From Seonamhaeicola aphaedonensis (GTDB lineage Bacteria > Bacteroidota > Bacteroidia > Flavobacteriales > Flavobacteriaceae), in the NCBI RefSeq assembly GCF_003386195.1, contig NZ_QRDX01000002.1:341675-405674 (forward strand): a stretch of 64,000 bases of DNA, written 5' to 3'. The position numbers and the translations under genes were made by a program. The notes under the pieces are model-generated. The model saw nothing but the letters and a program-made list of their open reading frames with translations, did not search any database and was not told where the DNA came from. Below, piece by piece: positions 34,812 to 43,385 of this stretch (positions are counted from its first letter, which is position 1; each line of letters starts with the position of its first letter).

Positions 34812-37208
34812 TTGAAAATTTTAGACAGATACATACTAACAACCTATCTTAAAACTTTTATCAGTGTGTTTGTAATACTCATACTGATATTTATTTTACA
34901 GACCCTTTGGTTGTATATTAAAGAGTTAGCTGGTAAAGATCTTGATCTTGCTGTAATAGCTAAGTTCTTAATGTATTTTTTACCTAAGCTCATACCACTC
35001 ATATTGCCGCTCACTATATTACTATCTTCAATTATGGTGTTTGGTAGTTTTGCAGAAAACTATGAGTTTGCGGCTATGAAATCTACTGGTATTTCTTTAC
35101 AGCGAGCCATGTCTGGCTTAAGCATATTTATTGTTGGACTTGCCATAACTACTTTTTTCTTTTCTAATAATGTTATTCCTTGGGCAGAGCTTAATTCTTA
35201 TAATTTAAGACGCAACATTGCTAAACTAAAACCTGCTATGGCCATTGTAGAAGGTCAGTTTAACGAAATAAACAATTACAATATTAAAGTTGAAAAGAAA
35301 AGCGGAGATAAAGGCCAGTTTTTAGAAAACGTCACTATTCACATAAAGGGTTCTGATAGAGGAAAAAATACTACCACTATAAAATCTAAAACTGGTGAAC
35401 TAACCAGTAGAAAAGATTCTAATGTTTTGAAACTAATTCTTTATGACGGAAATTATTATAGCGATGTAAATCCTTCAAAACCTGAGGAAAGAAAAAAAAT
35501 CCCCTTTGCTAAAAGTACGTTTGAGAAGTACATTATGAATATTGATCTGTCTGAAATGGATAATGTAGATTTAGATGATAAGTCATACACAGACAAATAC
35601 AATATGCTTAACATAAACGGGTTAAATAAAGCTATAGATTCCATAGAAAAAAGAAAAGCAGATAATTACGATAACCTGTCTGAAATTCTGATGCAGCGAT
35701 CCTCTGTTGCTGTAAAAATTGTAGCTTTAAATAAAAAAGAAAATACTAACAAAGTAGAAAAACCTGTGGACTCTCTTTTCTATACTGGTAACATTTTGGA
35801 CCTATTCAATACCCGAAAAAAATTAGAGCTTATTGAGTCTGCCTCTAGAGGTATTACAAGTGCCAAACAAATTATATCCTCAAAAGAAGACTCTTTTAAA
35901 AGAGAAAAAACAGAGCTAAATAAACACTACATTTCATTACATGAAAAATTTGCTTTAGGCTTTGCTTGTATCATTTTATTTTTTGTTGGTGCACCACTTG
36001 GTGCCTTAATAAGAAAAGGTGGTATTGGTTTGCCCATGGTAATAGCCATTCTATTATTTTTAACTTATCATTTCATAGGTATATTTGCTACTAATAGTGC
36101 TAAAAATGGTAGTTTTAACCCTATTTTGGCAACTTGGTTTTCTACTTTAATACTACTTCCGTTAAGTATATTTCTAACTAAAAGAGCTACCGCCGATAGA
36201 AAGATTTTTGAAGGCGATGGTTTATTTGAATTCCTAAAGAAATTATTCAGAATTAAAAAGAAGGAGACTATTCAAGATACTTCAACTTTTGATATTTCTG
36301 ATGCAGACTATGATGTTTTAAATAGCTATGATAACAATAAGCTCATAAATATTGCAAAAAATCATAAAGAATTTGGTTATAAGACCATTTACAGAAATAC
36401 AGCCTTAGCTATTTTAAATAAGCGCGGGATTACCAATGAACAATTAAAATTCTCTGGTAATTTTAACAACAGAGAATATGAACAAACTATTAACCTTAGA
36501 AATAGATTTGAAGAAGATGCTAAACTTACCTTCGTTCTATACGTTATAGCCTATCCTATTGGCATTATAGGGGCCATTTTTAAGAATAACTGGTATCCTT
36601 CTTTAGGACTTTCGTTATTGATTATTGGTATCATATTTTGGGCGCTTTTTATAGCCTCATTTATAAAAACCATCATTAGTGAAAGTAATTACAGGAAACA
36701 TGTTGGAAAAGGTTTAAATGTTAATTATGTACTCCTTCATGTTTTAGGAATACCATTGTATTTTATAGTTTACTTTTTACAAAAAGAAGTACTTAAAAAA
36801 GATTTAAACTTAGGCATTACGGATAGTAACTATCAAACCAAAAAGAAAATTGAACTAGACAAAAAATCAAAAGCAATTTTAAAGAATTATAATGATCACT
36901 CTAAATTCACCATCATTCTCTATAGTATTGGTGTCATTTTGTTAGTACTCTATTTTGTGTTTAAAAACAACAAACTACCCTATTTAGAATCGGCATCCAT
37001 TCAATTAAGTATGGTTTCATTGATACTATTTCTGTTGTATTACATCAAATCGATTATCAACATCAAACAACTGTATAATCATATAAAAAATGGAAAAAAA
37101 CCTCCTTTTATACTTTTAATACTCGGAATTCTATTTTACATGATTGCCTACCCACTTTTGAGAAAAAGGATTAAAGAAGACTTAATCGTTAATAGTTTAG
37201 ATTCTTAA
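34812..37208 (+). CDS. LptF/LptG family LPS-export permease with a long C-terminal membrane extension
   Basis: The start is TTG at 34812 (M-K-I-L-D-R-Y-I), as in relatives. The first ~470 residues are a YjgP/YjgQ permease: six membrane helices (three at each end) with a periplasmic jellyroll-like domain between (about 145-330) and a coiled stretch. LptF/G with LptB extracts lipopolysaccharide from the inner membrane. The protein continues for another ~310 residues with about six further hydrophobic helices and basic loops, an extension absent from the ~360-residue proteobacterial proteins. LptD is encoded at 7071 in this window. Confidence 0.88.
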   Translation: MKILDRYILTTYLKTFISVFVILILIFILQTLWLYIKELAGKDLDLAVIAKFLMYFLPKLIPLILPLTILLSSIMVFGSFAENYEFAAMKSTGISLQRAMSGLSIFIVGLAITTFFFSNNVIPWAELNSYNLRRNIAKLKPAMAIVEGQFNEINNYNIKVEKKSGDKGQFLENVTIHIKGSDRGKNTTTIKSKTGELTSRKDSNVLKLILYDGNYYSDVNPSKPEERKKIPFAKSTFEKYIMNIDLSEMDNVDLDDKSYTDKYNMLNINGLNKAIDSIEKRKADNYDNLSEILMQRSSVAVKIVALNKKENTNKVEKPVDSLFYTGNILDLFNTRKKLELIESASRGITSAKQIISSKEDSFKREKTELNKHYISLHEKFALGFACIILFFVGAPLGALIRKGGIGLPMVIAILLFLTYHFIGIFATNSAKNGSFNPILATWFSTLILLPLSIFLTKRATADRKIFEGDGLFEFLKKLFRIKKKETIQDTSTFDISDADYDVLNSYDNNKLINIAKNHKEFGYKTIYRNTALAILNKRGITNEQLKFSGNFNNREYEQTINLRNRFEEDAKLTFVLYVIAYPIGIIGAIFKNNWYPSLGLSLLIIGIIFWALFIASFIKTIISESNYRKHVGKGLNVNYVLLHVLGIPLYFIVYFLQKEVLKKDLNLGITDSNYQTKKKIELDKKSKAILKNYNDHSKFTIILYSIGVILLVLYFVFKNNKLPYLESASIQLSMVSLILFLLYYIKSIINIKQLYNHIKNGKKPPFILLILGILFYMIAYPLLRKRIKEDLIVNSLDS

Positions 37209-37229
37209 AATAAGCAATATCTTTGCCAC

Positions 37230-38390
37230 ATGACTGTTAAGACTATGACAAAAGAAGCAACCCAACAATATAAATTAAATACCATTCATGAGGCCATTGA
37301 CGACATTAGAAATGGTAAGGTAATCATTGTGGTTGATGATGAAAATAGAGAAAATGAAGGTGATTTTGTTGCTGCTGCCGATAAAGTAACACCTCAAATG
37401 ATAAACTTTATGGCGACTCATGGTAAAGGACTAATTTGTGCCCCTTTAACAGAGAGCCGTTGTAAAGAATTAGAGCTCAATATGATGGTGAGAAACAACA
37501 CCGACCCCATGGAGACTGCTTTTACTGTTTCGGTAGATTTAAGAGGTGGAGGTGTTACTACAGGTATATCGGCTAAAGACCGAGCTACCACCATCAAGGC
37601 ATTAATAGACCCAAGTACTAAGCCATTTGAATTGGCCAGACCTGGACATATATTTCCTTTAATTGCAAAAGATGGCGGTGTTTTAAGACGAACCGGACAT
37701 ACCGAAGCTGCTATTGATTTTGCAAGATTAGCTGGTTTAAATCCTGCAGGCGTGATTGTAGAAATTATGAACGAAGATGGTAGCATGGCTCGATTACCAG
37801 AACTCTTTGAGGTTGCCAAAAAACTTGATTTAAAAATAGTATCCATTGAAGATTTGGTAGCATACCGCATGCAACACGACTCTTTAATTGAGAAAAAAGA
37901 AGATTTTCAAATTGAAACACGCTTTGGAAGTTTTAGATTAAGAGCCTATAAACAAACCACTAATAATCAAGTGCATATAGCCTTAACAAAAGGCCAGTGG
38001 AAAGATAATGAAGAGGTGGCTACCAGAATAAATTCTACCTTAATAAATAACGATATTTTAGGTACGTTAACAAACAACGTTGATAAGCAACTTGATGACA
38101 TGTTCAATGTTATAAATAAGAAAGGTAAAGGTGCAATCATCTTTATAAATCAAGAATCTCAGTCAATGAATATTTTAAAACGCTTGTCTTTTTTAAAAGA
38201 GCATCAAGAACAAGGTACTGTAGCTAAAGCACCAAGAATTAATATGGATTCTAGAGACTTTGGTATAGGTGCTCAAATTCTTCACGACCTAAACATCCAT
38301 AAATTAAAACTTATAACCAATTCCGCTCAAACCAAACGTGTTGGGTTGATAGGATATGGGTTAGAAATTGTTGATTATATTGGCTATTAA
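37230..38390 (+). CDS. ribB: RibBA-like: DHBP synthase with a degenerate GTP cyclohydrolase II domain
   Basis: Makes 3,4-dihydroxy-2-butanone 4-phosphate from ribulose 5-phosphate for riboflavin. The N-terminal 210 residues hold the whole RibB active site: DDENRENEGDFV and RRTGHTEAAIDFARLAG. The C-terminal 170 residues align with GTP cyclohydrolase II, beginning TRFGSFRLRAY and ending with RVGLIGYGLEIVDY, but the three zinc cysteines and most catalytic residues are missing. The gene is the last of the ftsK operon (21 bases after the permease gene). Its stop overlaps that of the convergent aminotransferase gene by four bases. Confidence 0.92.
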   Translation: MTVKTMTKEATQQYKLNTIHEAIDDIRNGKVIIVVDDENRENEGDFVAAADKVTPQMINFMATHGKGLICAPLTESRCKELELNMMVRNNTDPMETAFTVSVDLRGGGVTTGISAKDRATTIKALIDPSTKPFELARPGHIFPLIAKDGGVLRRTGHTEAAIDFARLAGLNPAGVIVEIMNEDGSMARLPELFEVAKKLDLKIVSIEDLVAYRMQHDSLIEKKEDFQIETRFGSFRLRAYKQTTNNQVHIALTKGQWKDNEEVATRINSTLINNDILGTLTNNVDKQLDDMFNVINKKGKGAIIFINQESQSMNILKRLSFLKEHQEQGTVAKAPRINMDSRDFGIGAQILHDLNIHKLKLITNSAQTKRVGLIGYGLEIVDYIGY

Positions 38391-39586
38391 GATATTAAAA
38401 CACCCTTAATAATGTCTGCCATTTTATTGGCGCGTTCTATAACCTCATCTTCAGTCCAAGAAAGTTTTATTAAACAAGAAATATTTCTGCCTATATAGTG
38501 GTCTGATTGCTTAAAAGACTTTGTTTTTAGGTATTTTAAGCCATCTATGACTTCTTTGGAAATTGGGAAAAGCGATTTCAATTCTTTAAAATGTTCCCAT
38601 TTACGTATGTAATGCCAGTTATTATCATAATAATTCCAACAGGCATCTATACCTCCATGCTTAAAACCTTCAATTACTTTTCTTGAGGTTTCTAAATCTG
38701 GCAAAAAGAAATTGAAAAATGAACCACTTTCTTCACCACTTTCAGGAACTGTTCGTAATGTTACACCATCAACTTTACCAACGATATCTTGAAATAATTT
38801 TAAATACTTGCGCTGTATTTTTAAAAACTCAGGCAAACGCTTTACTTGAGCTAACCCTACCGCTGCGTGTAATTCTGATATTCTAAAATTATAACCTAAA
38901 AATGGGTGGGTCTCTGCACCTCTATCGTTACCGACATGATCGTGTCCGTGATCGCTATAATGATCGGCATTTTTATAATATGTGTTATTGTTTGTTATAA
39001 CGGCTCCTCCTTCACCACAGGTAATGGTTTTTACAAAATCGAAAGAAAAACACCCTAAATCACCAATACTTCCTAATGATTTTCCTTTATAAGTCCCACC
39101 AATAGCTTGACACGCATCTTCTACTAATAACAATCTATGTTTATTGCATATATCCTGTAGCGCACTCATTTCACCCATACTACCACACATTTGCACGACC
39201 ATAATGGCTTTGGTTTTTGGGGTAATAGCAGCCTCAACAGCTTTAGGATCAAGTACCAACGTATCATCAATATCAACCAATACAGGAATGGCACCCAACA
39301 TCATAATAGCTTCAAAACTTGCAACAAAAGTAAAGGTTGGCATAATAACCTCGTCGCCTGCACCTACTCCAGCAGCTGCCAAAGCCACTGTAACAGCAGC
39401 AGTTCCACTAGAAACCAGTTGTACATGCTTGGTTTTAAATGTGTCTTCTAATGCAGCTTCCAGTTCTTTGGCTTTCCAATGACCATTGCGCATGCCATCA
39501 AAACCGTAACGCATTAACACACCACTCTCTAAAACATCATTTACTTGTTGTCTCTCTATATCTCCAAATAGTTCAAATCCTGGCAT
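38387..39586 (-). CDS. DegT/DnrJ/EryC1/StrS family sugar aminotransferase
   Basis: A 399-residue PLP aminotransferase of the sugar-nucleotide type. The PLP lysine is K186 in SFDFVKTITCGEGGAV. LVEDACQAIG carries the aspartate that contacts the ring nitrogen, and the GTAAVTVAL loop binds phosphate. Usual products are amino-deoxy sugars of O-antigen, capsule or antibiotics. No sugar-nucleotide dehydratase, epimerase or glycosyltransferase lies nearby, so the product is unknown. A nitroreductase gene lies 2 bases upstream on the same strand. Confidence 0.9.
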   Translation of the reverse strand: MPGFELFGDIERQQVNDVLESGVLMRYGFDGMRNGHWKAKELEAALEDTFKTKHVQLVSSGTAAVTVALAAAGVGAGDEVIMPTFTFVASFEAIMMLGAIPVLVDIDDTLVLDPKAVEAAITPKTKAIMVVQMCGSMGEMSALQDICNKHRLLLVEDACQAIGGTYKGKSLGSIGDLGCFSFDFVKTITCGEGGAVITNNNTYYKNADHYSDHGHDHVGNDRGAETHPFLGYNFRISELHAAVGLAQVKRLPEFLKIQRKYLKLFQDIVGKVDGVTLRTVPESGEESGSFFNFFLPDLETSRKVIEGFKHGGIDACWNYYDNNWHYIRKWEHFKELKSLFPISKEVIDGLKYLKTKSFKQSDHYIGRNISCLIKLSWTEDEVIERANKMADIIKGVLIS

Positions 39587-39588
39587 AA

Positions 39589-40218
39589 TTATATTTCTAG
39601 TACACTTTCTTCTATGTTCATTCTTACTTTTTTAAAGCTAGAAAACATATCGTCTTCAGCTCTATAACCTACAGGTAAAAGCAACACAGATTTAAGTTCT
39701 TTTTCTTTTAAATTAAGTTTTTCATCAAAATTTTGAGGTTTGAAACCTTCCATGGGGCAAGAATCAATTCCTTCAATAGCGCAAACCGTCATAAGATTGC
39801 CCAAGGCAATGTAAGCTTGATTTTTAGACCATTGTTGCTGTTCTTCTTTAGACATACCTGCTAACATTTTTATGAGATTTAACCTGTAAGGGTCTAAAAT
39901 ATCATCAGAAGTACTGCGAATATCTTTTATGTTCTTGAAAAACTTATTGATATCGTTGTCTACTATTTTTTCTTGAATACAAATTACCAATAAATGTGAA
40001 GCATCTGATACTTGTTTTTGATTGTAAGCGTCTACAACCAAAGAGGCTCTTAAATCTTTATCTTTAATAACCAACATTTTTATGGTTTGCAAACCATAGG
40101 ATGTTGCTGTTAGATTAAAAGCTTCCTTTAGAATATTAAGTTTTTGTGCTGATAACTTTTTGGTTGTATTAAACTTTTTAGTGGCATAACGCCACTTGAG
40201 TCTATTAATTACGTCCAT
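39589..40218 (-). CDS. NAD(P)H-dependent nitroreductase family oxidoreductase
   Basis: A 209-residue FMN flavoenzyme of the NfsB/nitroreductase fold. It begins with the R-Y-A-T-K-K-F motif that binds FMN phosphate. The I-D-S-C-P-M-E-G-F segment and the C-terminal LLPVGYRAEDD are typical. Members reduce quinones, nitroaromatics or enones, with the real substrate rarely known. The gene is two bases upstream of the aminotransferase gene, so the pair is co-transcribed. Confidence 0.9.
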   Translation of the reverse strand: MDVINRLKWRYATKKFNTTKKLSAQKLNILKEAFNLTATSYGLQTIKMLVIKDKDLRASLVVDAYNQKQVSDASHLLVICIQEKIVDNDINKFFKNIKDIRSTSDDILDPYRLNLIKMLAGMSKEEQQQWSKNQAYIALGNLMTVCAIEGIDSCPMEGFKPQNFDEKLNLKEKELKSVLLLPVGYRAEDDMFSSFKKVRMNIEESVLEI

Positions 40219-40333
40219 TTTTTGCTTTTATAAGTGCAAAAATAACATTTGAAAATCATTATAGCACCATAGATAAATAAATTGCTTGTATATAAACATA
40301 GAGCAAAATTATTTTTAAAAAAAAAGCGTTTTA

Positions 40334-40365
40334 TTTGAAAGAAAAGAAAAAGGATTTTATATTTG
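40334..40365 (+). promoter_or_regulatory. Promoter of the tRNA-Ser gene
   Basis: TTTG (40334-40337), a 20-base spacer, and TATATTTG (40358-40365) match the Bacteroidota -33/-7 consensus TTTG-N19/20-TAnnTTTG exactly. It is the best consensus promoter in the window. Confidence 0.8.
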
Positions 40366-40397
40366 CACCCGCCTACTAGATACTATATCTCTCTTCG

Positions 40398-40411
40398 GCG
40401 GGCTAGCCCGC
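40398..40411. repeat. GC-rich palindrome in the tRNA-Ser leader
   Basis: GCGGGCTAGCCCGC is a perfect 14-base palindrome between the promoter and the tRNA, about 30 bases after the -7 element. Its GC content stands out in this AT-rich gap. It may fold in the pre-tRNA leader. Confidence 0.4.
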
Positions 40412-40435
40412 TAAAAGGTAAAAGCATAAGACACT

Positions 40436-40520
40436 GGAGAAATGGCAGAGTGGTCGAATGCGGCAGTCTTGAAAACTGTTGAGGGTCACACCTCCGGGGG
40501 TTCGAATCCCTCTTTCTCCG
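40436..40520 (+). tRNA. tRNA-Ser (UGA anticodon)
   Basis: 85 bases. The acceptor stem GGAGAAA/TTTCTCC closes it, with discriminator G at 40520. The anticodon loop C-T-TGA-A-A reads UCA and other UCN serine codons. A long variable arm (GAGGGTCACACCTC) marks a class II tRNA, and the T arm is GAGGGATTCGAA-type in reverse (GGGTTCGAATCCC). No CCA is encoded. Confidence 0.97.
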
Positions 40521-40522
40521 CA

Positions 40523-40552
40523 AAAAACCCGCAATTTTCATTGCGGGTTTTT
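40523..40552 (+). terminator. Terminator downstream of tRNA-Ser
   Basis: Stem AAAAACCCGCAA / TTGCGGGTTTTT with loop TTTTCA, three bases after the tRNA. The T-run supports termination on the plus strand; the A-run could also stop the convergent GH20 transcript. Confidence 0.9.
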
Positions 40553-40576
40553 GTTTATAAATTAGCGACAAATCAT

Positions 40577-42268
40577 TTAATCCTTACTTATGAAAGTATG
40601 CTTAGCATAATTTAACCCTAAAGCATCAAGTTTTTTTCTAAAGGTCAATAATCTATTACTAAAATCATCCCAATTTCTATCTTCTTCTATAGACCAGACC
40701 ACTTCAGATAATGCTGTCATTCTTGGCAAAACCATATATTCTACATAGTCAATAGTACTAATATATTCTGTCCAAAGATTGGCTTGAGCTCCTAAGATAT
40801 ATTTTTGTTCTTCCTTAGATAATTCTACAGGGGTAGGGTTATAAAAATAGACATCTTTAACAGTAGTCAACCCTCCTATAGCTAGAGGCTCATTATCTTT
40901 ATCTACATGTTGATAGTAATCAAAATAAACTGACTGGTACGGTGTCATAATAACATCATGGCCTTGTCTAGCTGCTTCAATACCTCCTTTAGTTCCTCTC
41001 CAGGACATTATAGTTGCATTAGGAGCTAAACCTCCTTCTAAAATTTCATCCCAGCCAATGATTTGTTTTCCTTTTGAATTTAAATACTTTTCTATTCTTT
41101 GTATAAAATAGCTTTGTAATTGGTGCTCATCTTGCAAGTTTTCTGATTTCATTCTAGACTGGCAATCAGTACACCTTTCCCAATTATCCTTTGGACATTC
41201 ATCTCCTCCTATATGAATGTATTGAGAAGGAAATAATAGGATGACTTCATCAAGCACATTCTTTAAGAAAACAAATGTATCGTCTTTTCCTGCACAATAA
41301 ACATCAGGAAAAACACCCCAAGTTTCTTGAACAATTTTTACAGTTTCTTTAGCCTGAGCCTCTTTACTTGCTTTTGACATCATATTATTTGCAACAACTG
41401 TAGGTTCATCTGGGAAACAACTTAAACTTGGATAAGCTGCAATAGCTGCGCTAGAATGGCCAGGTAATTCTATTTCTGGGATTATTGTTACATGTCTTTT
41501 CGTTGCATAATCAACAATTTCTAATACTTCTTCCTGAGTGTAAAACCCTCCATATTTTTTATCATCACTTGCTGTTCCTGGAAAATGTCCAATTATAGTT
41601 CCATTTCTCCAAGCCCCTACCTGAGTCAACTTAGGATATTTTTTAATTTCTATTCTCCATCCTTGATCATCTGTTAAATGCCAATGAAATGTATTCATTT
41701 TATGCAATGCAATTAAATCAATATATTTTTTAATATAACTAACAGGAAACATATGTCTAGCTACATCTAAGTGCATCCCTCTATATATATATCTTGGGCT
41801 ATCCCTTATCTCTACTGCAGGAATGGTAATTTCATTTTGCTTGGATTTGTCTGACTCTTTTGAAAAAGGTAATAGCTGAAATAAGGACTGAATACCATAA
41901 AAAATCCCTTTAGAAGATTTTCCAGAAACAAGAATTTTATTGTAGTTTACTAAAAGGTTATATCCCTCTTCATTTTCAATAGAATCATCTATTCTAAGTT
42001 CAATATTTCCAGAGCCTTGTGTATTAAAATCAATACTATAATTAGTTAAACTATTAAGTATTTCAGCAAGAAACATACCTTCATTCTTGAGTTGATAATC
42101 TCCAACAATTTTAGTTTTCGAACTAACCAAAAACTTTCCATCCATAAATTGTAGACTCAAAGGTTTTGGTATGATATGATAATCTTTTGTTGAGTTTTTG
42201 GTATACTTGTATTCATTAGCACAAGAAAGATTAAAAAGGAATAACAATACTAAAATTAAATGCTTCAT
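40577..42268 (-). CDS. Beta-N-acetylhexosaminidase (GH20) lipoprotein
   Basis: Removes terminal GlcNAc/GalNAc from chitin-type or glycan chains. 563 residues with a lipobox ending at C16 (FLFNLSC), so it is membrane-anchored. The N-terminal GH20b domain covers about 30-150. The catalytic barrel starts at YRGMHLDVARH, and the catalytic pair is D356-E357 in HIGGDECPKDNWE. A stretch of some 20 extra residues (about 292-312) lies between the LPGHSSAA motif and the active-site acid pair. A GlcNAc kinase lies at 63 kb, consistent with amino-sugar use. Confidence 0.93.
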   Translation of the reverse strand: MKHLILVLLFLFNLSCANEYKYTKNSTKDYHIIPKPLSLQFMDGKFLVSSKTKIVGDYQLKNEGMFLAEILNSLTNYSIDFNTQGSGNIELRIDDSIENEEGYNLLVNYNKILVSGKSSKGIFYGIQSLFQLLPFSKESDKSKQNEITIPAVEIRDSPRYIYRGMHLDVARHMFPVSYIKKYIDLIALHKMNTFHWHLTDDQGWRIEIKKYPKLTQVGAWRNGTIIGHFPGTASDDKKYGGFYTQEEVLEIVDYATKRHVTIIPEIELPGHSSAAIAAYPSLSCFPDEPTVVANNMMSKASKEAQAKETVKIVQETWGVFPDVYCAGKDDTFVFLKNVLDEVILLFPSQYIHIGGDECPKDNWERCTDCQSRMKSENLQDEHQLQSYFIQRIEKYLNSKGKQIIGWDEILEGGLAPNATIMSWRGTKGGIEAARQGHDVIMTPYQSVYFDYYQHVDKDNEPLAIGGLTTVKDVYFYNPTPVELSKEEQKYILGAQANLWTEYISTIDYVEYMVLPRMTALSEVVWSIEEDRNWDDFSNRLLTFRKKLDALGLNYAKHTFISKD

Positions 42269-42564
42269 CTCGGTCTATTTAAGTTAAAAATTAGAGGGCT
42301 ATTATAATATCTATTGTTTATAATTAGTAAGTAAGTGATTTTTTTTATAAAAAACTAATCTTTATTAAAATGTAAAAGTTATTTAATGCTCCTAATTACC
42401 TAGTATTTATCTGTTCTTATATTATACCAAATAATTTTAATCATACCTTACTCAAACTTGTAACAAATTAGATTGTTAAATGTTTATAAAGGCGCTGTTA
42501 AATACTCTTAATTGTGCCGTTTGAAATTATGTATAGTCTATATTGCTGAAGCTAATCAATCAAC
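42269..42564. other. Non-coding gap with no recognised feature
   Basis: 296 very AT-rich bases between the divergent GH20 gene and the next exported-protein gene. I see no hairpin, repeat or consensus promoter in it beyond AT-rich sequence; both promoters must lie here. Confidence 0.6.
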
Positions 42565-43323
42565 ATGAAACATCTACTCATCGTTTTATTTTTCATTCCA
42601 ATAGTAGCATTGTCTCAAAATATTAACGGAAAAATATATGATGAAGATTCTACGGTAAAAGGTGCCTTAATTATTAATTTAACTCAAAACGACACGACAT
42701 ACTCAGATATTAAAGGAAACTTCAAAATAAAAGCAATTGTCAATGATTCAATAATGTTTAAATCATTATTCCATCATGATAAAAAAGTAAAAGTTAATAC
42801 TTCATTTTTCAAAGAAATAATTGTTTTCGAATTGAATAAAAGTATAAATGAATTGAATGAAGTTTTACTATATGATAAAAAAGATAAACCTTTTGAGGTT
42901 GTTGAATATAGCAATAATTTAGGATTTGCTATTGCTGAAGATATTAAAAGAAATCCGCATTTGTATATGCCTAAAACATCTTATTCTGGAGGTGTAAATT
43001 TTATAGAATTAGCTAAACTTATTGGTATTAATAAACTCTTTAAAAAGAAGAAATCTACCATAAATAACATAGAATATCATCAACTAGATTCACTGTTTTA
43101 TAATAGTGAAATATTTACAGACTCCTTATTATATAAAGACCTTAAAATACCCAAAAACAACAAATACTTATTCTTTGAATATTGCGAGGAACGGGGCATA
43201 AACTGTGAACTACTAGCAGTTAAAGAAAATTTAGTACTTCTTGATTCCTTTTATAAGTTAAGTAAGGATTTCTTATTATTCATTAAAGAGAAAGATACTT
43301 TTACTACTCCTGGCAATAAATAG
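42565..43323 (+). CDS. Exported protein with carboxypeptidase-like regulatory domain
   Basis: 252 residues with a signal peptide (LLIVLFFIPIVALSQ). The mature N-terminus (about 20-95) has the CarbopepD_reg-2 pattern of Bacteroidota surface proteins: INGKIYDEDSTVKGALI followed by a TxSDIKGNFKI-like repeat. The rest is basic and helical, without a TonB plug or barrel. Such modules are usually found at the start of SusC-like receptors; here the barrel is absent. Role unknown, probably periplasmic. It is followed by a lipoprotein gene after 62 bases. Confidence 0.75.
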   Translation: MKHLLIVLFFIPIVALSQNINGKIYDEDSTVKGALIINLTQNDTTYSDIKGNFKIKAIVNDSIMFKSLFHHDKKVKVNTSFFKEIIVFELNKSINELNEVLLYDKKDKPFEVVEYSNNLGFAIAEDIKRNPHLYMPKTSYSGGVNFIELAKLIGINKLFKKKKSTINNIEYHQLDSLFYNSEIFTDSLLYKDLKIPKNNKYLFFEYCEERGINCELLAVKENLVLLDSFYKLSKDFLLFIKEKDTFTTPGNK

Positions 43324-43385
43324 TAGTACTGTGATAATAATTCATTATTTCAAAAGTTATATTTTAGCATAAATTATTTTTATTA

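Noticed and set aside
37418-37870. 150-codon open frame opposite the ribBA-like gene
   Set aside because: Fully antisense to conserved RibB motifs; a shadow of the real gene.
40383-40571. 62-codon minus-strand open frame covering the tRNA-Ser
   Set aside because: It is read through a certain tRNA gene and its terminator; translated tRNA-flank frames are a common artefact.
42269-42564. Possible riboswitch or small gene in the gap upstream of the exported protein
   Set aside because: No conserved riboswitch core, stable hairpin or open frame with family features was visible.
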